Origin: Thermus composti
GTDB lineage: Bacteria; Deinococcota; Deinococci; Deinococcales; Thermaceae
Direction: 5' to 3'
Assembly: GCF_014647535.1 (NCBI RefSeq)
Contig: NZ_BMPJ01000020.1
Location: 1 to 35,820, forward strand
Length of the DNA: 35,820 nucleotides
In this document: positions 30,857 through 35,820 of the stretch, in pieces
How the letters are laid out: each line of letters begins with the position of its first letter
Numbering within the stretch: position 1 is the first letter of the stretch
The notes under the pieces: model-generated
The model's input: only the letters and a program-made list of their open reading frames with translations
Databases searched by the model: none
Told to the model about the DNA's origin: nothing
Position numbers and translations under genes: made by a program

Positions 30857-31738
30857 ATGGACCTGGGCTTCTACCTCCTCCAACTCCTCACCGGCCTGGC
30901 CTACGCCAGCACCCTTTTTCTCCTGGCGGTAGGCCTCTCCCTCATCTTTGGGGCTATGGGCATCGTCAACTTCGCCCATGGCTCCTTCTACATGCTGGGG
31001 GCGTACCTGCTCTACGCCTTTAGCCGGGGCCAGGCGGAGGGGTTTTGGACCGGGCTCATTCTTGTCCTGGCCGCGGCCTTGGTGATCGGAGCCCTGGTGG
31101 AGAGGCTTTTCATCCGGCCCATCTACCGAAGGCCGGAGGAGTACCAGATCCTCCTCACCTACGCCCTGCTCCTCATTCTGGAGGACCTGGTCCGGTTCCT
31201 CTTCGGGGCCGGGTACCGCTCCCTGCCCACCCCTCCGGCCTTTTCCAGCCCCCTTTTCCTCCTTGGCACCCCTTTCCCCAGCTACTACCTTTTCTTGGTG
31301 GGGCTTGCGGGCCTCTCCGCCCTTCTCCTCTGGGCCTTTCTCTACCGGACCCGGCTTGGCGCCTGGGTCCGGGCGGCCACCCAGGACCGAGAGATGCTGG
31401 AAGCCTTGGGGATTAACGTGCCCTTGCTCTACACCGGGGTTTTCGCCATGGGCATCGCCCTGGCGGCCTTGGGCGGGGCCGCCCTTTTGCCCCTACAGGC
31501 GGCCACCCCCGGCATGGCCGTGGACGCGGTGATCCAGGCCTTCATCGTGGTGGTGATCGGGGGGCTGGGTAGCGTCTGGGGAGCCCTCCTGGGGGCGGTC
31601 CTCATCGGCCTTCTGCAGGCCTTCGGCATCCTTTTTCTCCCGGAGATGGCCATGGTGTTTCCCTTCGCCCTGATGGCCCTCGTCCTTCTCCTCAGGCCCT
31701 GGGGGCTTTTGGGCCGTCCGCCGGCGGTGAGAACATGA
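30857..31738 (+). CDS. livH: HAAT ABC transporter permease LivH (system 2)
   Basis: A 293-residue inner-membrane permease. LLTGLAYASTLFLLAVGLSL and GAMGIVNFAHGSFYMLGAYL are the LivH signature; WVRAATQDREMLEALGINVP is the ATPase-contact loop and VVVIGGLGSVWGALLGAVLI the terminal block. The ATG at 30857 is 4 bases after the livK stop, with AGGG just before it; long upstream frames are shadows of livK. Confidence 0.92.
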   Translation: MDLGFYLLQLLTGLAYASTLFLLAVGLSLIFGAMGIVNFAHGSFYMLGAYLLYAFSRGQAEGFWTGLILVLAAALVIGALVERLFIRPIYRRPEEYQILLTYALLLILEDLVRFLFGAGYRSLPTPPAFSSPLFLLGTPFPSYYLFLVGLAGLSALLLWAFLYRTRLGAWVRAATQDREMLEALGINVPLLYTGVFAMGIALAALGGAALLPLQAATPGMAVDAVIQAFIVVVIGGLGSVWGALLGAVLIGLLQAFGILFLPEMAMVFPFALMALVLLLRPWGLLGRPPAVRT

Positions 31739-32667
31739 GGCTAGGGCTTCTCTTCTTGGGGCTTTTATTGCTCGGCCCCATCCTCTCGGAGTACGGCCTG
31801 AAGCTGGTCAGCGAGGCCCTGATCCTGGGGCTTTACGCCATGGCCTTCAACCTCCTCTTCCACCAGGCGGGCCTCCTTTCCTTCGGCCAGGCGGCTTTCT
31901 TCGGGGTGGGGGCCTACGCCATGGCCCTCCTGGTGAGCCGGGCGGGGTGGCCCTTTTTGGCCACCCTGCCGGTGGCCGTCCTCGCCAGCGCCCTGGTGGC
32001 CTTTATCATCGGCTTCCTGAGCATTCGGCTAACCCGCATCTACTTCACCATGCTGACCCTGGCCTTTGCCCAGCTCCTTTACGCCGTGGCCCACAAGTGG
32101 TACGCCTTCACCGGGGGGGACAACGGCATCACCGATCTGAGGCCTGCGGGGATCTTGGGGGAGAGCCTGCCCTTTTACTACCTCACCCTGCTCCTCTTTG
32201 CCTTGGGTGTAGGTTTTCTTGCCGCTTTAGAGCGCTCGCCCTTCGGGTACGCCCTGAGGGGCTTAAGGGACAACCGGGCCCGGGCAGAGGCGGTGGGGGT
32301 TGACGGGTTTCGCCACCTCCTGCTGGCCTTTGTGCTTTCGGGAGCCCTTTCCGGGGTGGCCGGGTTCCTCCAGGGGGCCTTGCAGCGCTCAGTCTTTCCC
32401 GATTACCTCTTCTGGACCCGTTCGGCGGAGGCCATTATCTCCACCATCTTAGGCGGAAGCGGGGTGTTCCTGGGCCCGGCCGTGGGAGCGGCGGCCTTCC
32501 TCTTCCTGAGGGTGCTGGTGCAGGCGAACACCGAGTACTGGCCCTTCTTCCTGGGCCTTCTCCTTCTCGTCATGGTCCTCTTTTTTCCCAGGGGCCTTGC
32601 CGGGGTCTGGGAAAACTTGGCCGGCTGGGTGGCAAGGGGGGTGCGGCGTGGCGCTGCTGGCGGTTGA
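31735..32667 (+). CDS. livM: HAAT ABC transporter permease LivM (system 2)
   Basis: A 310-residue inner-membrane permease. LLSFGQAAFFGVGAYAMALL, FYFTMLTLAFAQLL-type YFTMLTLAFAQLLYAVAHKW, GGDNGIT (a LivM hallmark) and LRGLRDNRARAEAVGVDGFR (ATPase contact) are present, followed by ISTILGGSGVFLGPAVGAAA. The ATG overlaps the livH stop by 4 bases (ATGA), and the 3' end overlaps livG by 20 bases. Confidence 0.92.
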   Translation: MRLGLLFLGLLLLGPILSEYGLKLVSEALILGLYAMAFNLLFHQAGLLSFGQAAFFGVGAYAMALLVSRAGWPFLATLPVAVLASALVAFIIGFLSIRLTRIYFTMLTLAFAQLLYAVAHKWYAFTGGDNGITDLRPAGILGESLPFYYLTLLLFALGVGFLAALERSPFGYALRGLRDNRARAEAVGVDGFRHLLLAFVLSGALSGVAGFLQGALQRSVFPDYLFWTRSAEAIISTILGGSGVFLGPAVGAAAFLFLRVLVQANTEYWPFFLGLLLLVMVLFFPRGLAGVWENLAGWVARGVRRGAAGG

Positions 32668-33397
32668 AAACGTGTACAAGTCCTTCCAGGGGTTTTTGGC
32701 CCTAGCAGGGGTTTCCCTAGAGGTGGCCGAGGGAAGCTTCCACGCCCTGGTGGGTCCCAACGGGGCGGGGAAGACCACGCTTTTCAACGTGATCACCGGC
32801 CGCTTTCCCCCGGACCGGGGGTCGGTGATCTTCCAAGGCAAGCCTATCACGGGTTGGCCTACCCATAGGGTAGCCCGCCTGGGGCTGGCCATCTCCTTCC
32901 AGCGGGCGCAGCCCTTCGCCTCCATGAAGGTCCGGGAAGCGGTGACCCTAGCCCGTTTGGGCTACGCGGGAGCCACCTTCCACCTTCTCCGCCCCTTAGG
33001 TGCTTTTACGGAGGCCCTCGATGCGGCCCGGGAGGCCTTGGCCAAGGTGGGCCTCGAGGATCAGGCGGACCGCCGGGTCTCGGAGTTGCCCCTGGGCGAT
33101 TTGAAACGGCTGGACGTGGCCATGGCCCTGGTGGCCAAGCCCAAGCTTCTCCTCCTGGACGAGCCCCTTGCCGGGCTCTCCCGGGCCGAGCGGCGGCGGA
33201 TGGTAGGGTTCATCCGGGAACTCCTCCGCCGGGAAGGAGTGACCCTCCTCTTTACCGAGCACGACACGGAGGCGGTGCTGGAGCTGGCGGATCGGATCAC
33301 TGTGCTCCACCAAGGGCGGGTGTTAGTCGAGGGTAACCCGGAGGAGATCCGCCACGATGTCCAGGTACGGGCGGCCTTCTTAGGGGGAACAGCATGA
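32648..33397 (+). CDS. livG: HAAT ABC transporter ATP-binding protein LivG (system 2)
   Basis: A 249-residue ATPase. Walker A GPNGAGKT, the LivG-type ISFQRAQPFASMKVREAV region, a changed signature loop LPLGDLKRLDVAMAL, Walker B LLLLDEPLAGL and switch FTEHDTEAV. The start is taken as GTG at 32648, giving the usual N-terminus VALLAVENVYKSF; an ATG 51 bases earlier would add 17 residues that fit no family member. Like LivG 1 it lacks a proper LSGGQ motif. Confidence 0.88.
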   Translation: MALLAVENVYKSFQGFLALAGVSLEVAEGSFHALVGPNGAGKTTLFNVITGRFPPDRGSVIFQGKPITGWPTHRVARLGLAISFQRAQPFASMKVREAVTLARLGYAGATFHLLRPLGAFTEALDAAREALAKVGLEDQADRRVSELPLGDLKRLDVAMALVAKPKLLLLDEPLAGLSRAERRRMVGFIRELLRREGVTLLFTEHDTEAVLELADRITVLHQGRVLVEGNPEEIRHDVQVRAAFLGGTA

Positions 33398-34080
33398 GCC
33401 TGCGGCTGGAGGGTTTAAGCGCGGGTTACGGCGGGATCCCCGTGCTCCACGGGGTAGACCTGGAGGTGGGCGAGGGGGAGGTGGTGGCGCTCCTCGGGCG
33501 CAACGGGGCGGGGAAGACCACCCTCATCAAAGCCGTCATGGGCCTGGTCCGGGTTTACGCCGGGCAGGTGGTCTACTGGGGCCAGGAACTCACCCCACTC
33601 CCCTCCTACCGCCGGGCCCAGCTGGGTCTGGGATACGTACCGGACGATCGCAGGATCTTCCCCGAGCTCACGGTACGGGAAAACCTCCTGATCGCCCACC
33701 GCCCCGGCCCCTGGTCCCTGGAGAAGGTGTACCGGATGCTGCCGCGCCTTCAGGAAATCGAGCATCGCCGGGGTGGCCTCCTTTCCGGCGGGGAGCAGCA
33801 GATGCTCACCATCGCCCGGACCCTCATGACCAACCCGAAGCTTCTCCTCTTGGACGAGCCCACCGAGGGCCTCGCCCCCCTGATCGTGGAGGAGATTGCT
33901 CGCCTGGTCCTGGAGCTTAAACGGGAGGGGATGCCCGTGCTTTTGGCCGAACAGAACCTGCGCTTTACCGGCCGGGTGGCCGATAGGGCCTACGTCCTGG
34001 AGACGGGGGAGGTGCGCCTTTCGGGGACGATGGACGAGCTCCTTCACAAAGAGGAGGTGGCCGCTTTGCTTTCCTTGTAA
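33394..34080 (+). CDS. livF: HAAT ABC transporter ATP-binding protein LivF (system 2)
   Basis: A 228-residue ATPase. Walker A GRNGAGKT, GYVPDDRRIFPELTVRENLL, signature LSGGEQQML, Walker B LLLLDEPTEGLAPLIV and the LivF-type AEQNLRF. It overlaps livG (ATGA). It closes the plus-strand operon of CoA ligase, SDR and transporter, and ends 17 bases before the converging regulator gene. Confidence 0.92.
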   Translation: MSLRLEGLSAGYGGIPVLHGVDLEVGEGEVVALLGRNGAGKTTLIKAVMGLVRVYAGQVVYWGQELTPLPSYRRAQLGLGYVPDDRRIFPELTVRENLLIAHRPGPWSLEKVYRMLPRLQEIEHRRGGLLSGGEQQMLTIARTLMTNPKLLLLDEPTEGLAPLIVEEIARLVLELKREGMPVLLAEQNLRFTGRVADRAYVLETGEVRLSGTMDELLHKEEVAALLSL

Positions 34081-34097
34081 AAAGAGGCCTCCGTGGT

Positions 34098-35471
34098 CTA
34101 GATCTCGCCCGGGGCCATCTCCCGGAGGATCTTGAGGGCGAGGAAGAGGTCCACCCGGCCTGGGCCTAGAGGGCCCAGGAGGATTTCTAGCTCCTCGAGG
34201 CGGCGGTAAAGGCTTTGCCTGCGGATGCCCAGGCGGCGGGCGGCTTGGGCGCGGTTGCCTTCCTCTAGGAGGACCCCGAGGGTCTCCCCTAAGATCCTCC
34301 TTCGCCTGGGGGGAAGGGCCAGAAGGAGGGCCAGCCTGGCCCGGGCGTAGGCCAGTCGGAGCGTGGGGTCGGGGACGAGCAAAAGCCCCAGGGGATCTTT
34401 GCCGCACCGAAGCCGCCACGTCGCTTCCCGAAGGGTGTGGTGGGCCAGATGGACCCCCTCCACCACGGGTCCCACCCCCAAGGGAACCCCGGACCGGGCT
34501 CGGGCCTCCGCCTCCCGGTGCACCTCCTCCAGGAGGGGTTTTGGCCCTCCCAGGAGGAAAAGGTGAAAGTCCGGGGTCTTCCAGGACCAGACCTCGAGGC
34601 CCTCCCGGGTTAAGAGGGTCCTGAGGACCCCCTCTTTCGCCCCCAGGGCCAGCCCCAGCCAGGCGGGGTGGTAGGGCGGAAAGCCGGGGAAGAGGTCGGG
34701 GAAGAAGAAGGCGCTGAGCCTTTCCAGGGCTTCCCGCCGCTTAGCCTCCTCTTGGGCCCGGGCCATGGCCAGGTGGGCCGCCAGGATGAGGGCGGCCCGC
34801 TCCAGCACCAAGTGGGCCGCCTCGTCCAGGCCCTCCGGGGGGAGGACGCAAAGGGTTCCTAGGGTTTCTAGACCCGCCCTTAGAGGGAGGCGAAGCCCAG
34901 GGCCTTCCCCTGCGCCTTCCAGGTGGAGGCTTAGGCGGTGCCCGGGAAGGCGGGCCTTTAGGGCTTCGAGGAACCCACCGAGCCCCTCCCTGGAAAGGCC
35001 TTGCAAAAGGGCTTCGGTGGTGGCCTCGAGGGTTTCCAGGAGGGCGGTTCTTCGGCTGAGGATCAGGGTACAAAGGGCCTGACCGATGTCCTCAAAGCGA
35101 ACCTCCTGCCGGAAGACGAGAAGGGGGATCCCCGCGCTCTCCGCCCAGGCTGGAAACCAGGGGGGAAGCTCCCGGATCCACTGGACGAGCTCCACCCCTA
35201 AGGCAGCGATTCCCCGCTCCGCCAGGGAGTCCAGGTAGGCCTCCTGGGTCCTCCGGTCCGCCCCCGCTAGGGCCATCCCCGTGGTGAGGAGAAGCTCCCC
35301 GCCCTGAAGGAAGCGGGCCACGTCTAGAAGCTCGGAGACGTGGACCCAAAGGATCCTCCGGCCCAGTCCCCCCTCCCCCCCAAGGAGCTCGGCCCCGGCC
35401 AAGGCGGGGTGGGCCAGGGCCTCGGCCATGGTGGGGGCCGAGAGGGTGACATCCTGTCGCTTGGACTTCAT
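34098..35471 (-). CDS. PucR-family regulator with classical PucR sensor domain
   Basis: A 457-residue regulator. The first 120 residues are the PucR N-terminal domain (PTMAEALAHPALAGAELLGG, WVHVSELLDVARFLQGGELL, TTGMAL), the middle a GGDEF-related or linker region, and the end an HTH_30 domain, NRAQAARRLGIRRQSLYRRL (about 406-425). PucR proteins govern purine, amino-acid and aromatic catabolism. Start set at the ATG at 35471 because AAGGG precedes it and a good promoter lies just upstream; a TTG at 35486 is less likely. It is divergent from the second mmsA copy by only 36 bases and convergent with livF 2, so it may act on either. Confidence 0.85.
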   Translation of the reverse strand: MKSKRQDVTLSAPTMAEALAHPALAGAELLGGEGGLGRRILWVHVSELLDVARFLQGGELLLTTGMALAGADRRTQEAYLDSLAERGIAALGVELVQWIRELPPWFPAWAESAGIPLLVFRQEVRFEDIGQALCTLILSRRTALLETLEATTEALLQGLSREGLGGFLEALKARLPGHRLSLHLEGAGEGPGLRLPLRAGLETLGTLCVLPPEGLDEAAHLVLERAALILAAHLAMARAQEEAKRREALERLSAFFFPDLFPGFPPYHPAWLGLALGAKEGVLRTLLTREGLEVWSWKTPDFHLFLLGGPKPLLEEVHREAEARARSGVPLGVGPVVEGVHLAHHTLREATWRLRCGKDPLGLLLVPDPTLRLAYARARLALLLALPPRRRRILGETLGVLLEEGNRAQAARRLGIRRQSLYRRLEELEILLGPLGPGRVDLFLALKILREMAPGEI

Positions 35472-35486
35472 GGGCCCTTGACGCAA

Positions 35487-35515
35487 AGTGTAGGGGAAGG
35501 AGGTCCTATGCTCAA
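35487..35515 (-). promoter_or_regulatory. Promoter of the right PucR-type regulator
   Basis: On the minus strand TTGAGC (35510-35515) and TACACT (35487-35492), spacing 17. The -35 lies within codons 1-3 of mmsA copy 2. Transcription would start near 35480, about 10 bases before the regulator ATG. Confidence 0.6.
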
Positions 35516-35820
35516 GAACCTGGTGGGCGGTCGTTGGCAGGAGGTTTCCCGTCCCACCCTTCCCGTGTACAACCCGGCCACGGGGGAGGTGCTGGAGGAG
35601 ATCCCCTATCGGGGGAGGAAGAGGTGGACCGGGCGGTCTGGGCCGCCGAGGAGGCCTTCGCCTCCTGGAAAGAGACCCCCCTCACCGAGCGGGTCCGCCT
35701 TATGTTCCGCTTCAAGGAGCTTCTGGAGAAGCACTTTGAGGACCTGGCCTGCCTCGTCACCCTCCACCACGGGAAGACCCTGGAGGAGGCCCGGGGGGAG
35801 GTAAGGCGGGGGATCGATGT
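35508..35820 (+). pseudogene. mmsA: Methylmalonate-semialdehyde dehydrogenase, N-terminal part (copy 2), frameshifted
   Basis: This repeats the first 314 bases of the gene at the left edge, on the opposite strand, with about five substitutions and one missing base. The loss is in a C run: copy 1 reads GTCCCCCTCTCG and copy 2 ATCCCCTATCG (35601-35611), so after residue 33 the frame changes and a stop follows at 35802-35804 after 98 residues. Restoring one C gives EEIPLSGEEEVD and full agreement. GGAAGGAGG stands 3 bases before the ATG. Similarity to copy 1 begins at the ATG and ends with the window. It may be a true pseudogene, a programmed or phase-variable slip, or a base-calling error in a homopolymer. 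Confidence 0.75.
35508..35820. repeat. Right arm of inverted repeat (mmsA 5' end)
   Basis: Partner of the repeat at 1-314. The copy is one base shorter because of a C deletion near 35603-35606. Upstream of the ATG the two arms share no more than the ribosome site. Confidence 0.9.

Noticed and set aside
29482-30858. A 458-codon minus-strand frame opposite livK 2
   Set aside because: Antisense shadow: low-complexity residues, no domain, while livK 2 on the plus strand has a signal peptide and all family blocks.
34081-34097. Terminator between livF 2 and the right regulator (GAGGCCTC next to a T run on the minus strand)
   Set aside because: The palindrome has no room for a loop, so a stable hairpin is doubtful.

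Overview
The window looks like a Thermus (Deinococcota) chromosome. It has very high GC, a strong G/C preference at third codon positions, tightly packed operons with ATGA/GTGA start-stop overlaps, and several promoters whose -10 box sits only 6-8 bases before the start codon, which implies leaderless mRNAs. No rRNA, tRNA, CRISPR array, insertion sequence or phage gene was seen, and no gene-free stretch exceeds 150 bases. The genus is an inference from composition and gene style.

Layout. (1) 1-1452: the 5' part of an mmsA-type dehydrogenase on the minus strand and a divergent PucR/CdaR-type regulator. (2) 10432-1517, minus: one compact run encoding a FabH-like condensing enzyme, an acyl-CoA ligase, two alpha/beta hydrolases, a MaoC hydratase, the tail of a broken esterase gene and a complete branched-chain-amino-acid-type (HAAT) transporter, livK-H-M-G-F. 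It is divergent from a large MalT-like STAND regulator with a SARP-type DNA-binding end (10501-13095). (3) 19805-13232, minus: a LacI regulator, a sugar ABC transporter (binding protein and two permeases, no ATPase) and a glycogen-debranching-type glucosidase. (4) 22900-19875, minus: an internally deleted cyclase/formamidase-like protein and a TauABC/SsuABC-type transporter, divergent from an orphan TAXI binding protein (23011-23997). (5) 27533-23994, minus: a MerR regulator, an ACAD10/11-like acyl-CoA dehydrogenase, an APH-type kinase, a small DUF6285-like protein and a histidine phosphatase. Divergent from it (27638-34080, plus) lie a PaaK-type CoA ligase, an SDR and a second livK-H-M-G-F set. 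(6) 34098-35820: a second PucR-type regulator and a second, frameshifted 5' part of mmsA.

How it works together. Most of the window is for taking up organic acids and sugars and feeding them into CoA-linked catabolism; there are five distinct solute-binding proteins. The most interesting system is block 5. A CoA ligase, an SDR, a small-molecule kinase, a small partner protein and an Asp-type acyl-CoA dehydrogenase are the same parts as the levulinate / 4-hydroxyacid pathway (lva genes) of Pseudomonas putida. Here they sit with a dedicated HAAT transporter, a MerR switch and an extra phosphatase. Block 2 is a second, less familiar acyl-CoA pathway with its own transporter and an unusual regulator.

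Architecture. The two ends are mirror images: mmsA, regulator and liv genes on the left; liv genes, regulator and mmsA on the right, in opposite orientation. The mmsA 5' ends are about 98% identical and stop at exactly the same base, with 70 identical terminal bases. This could be a real large inverted repeat, or a contig broken at a duplicated gene, or both.
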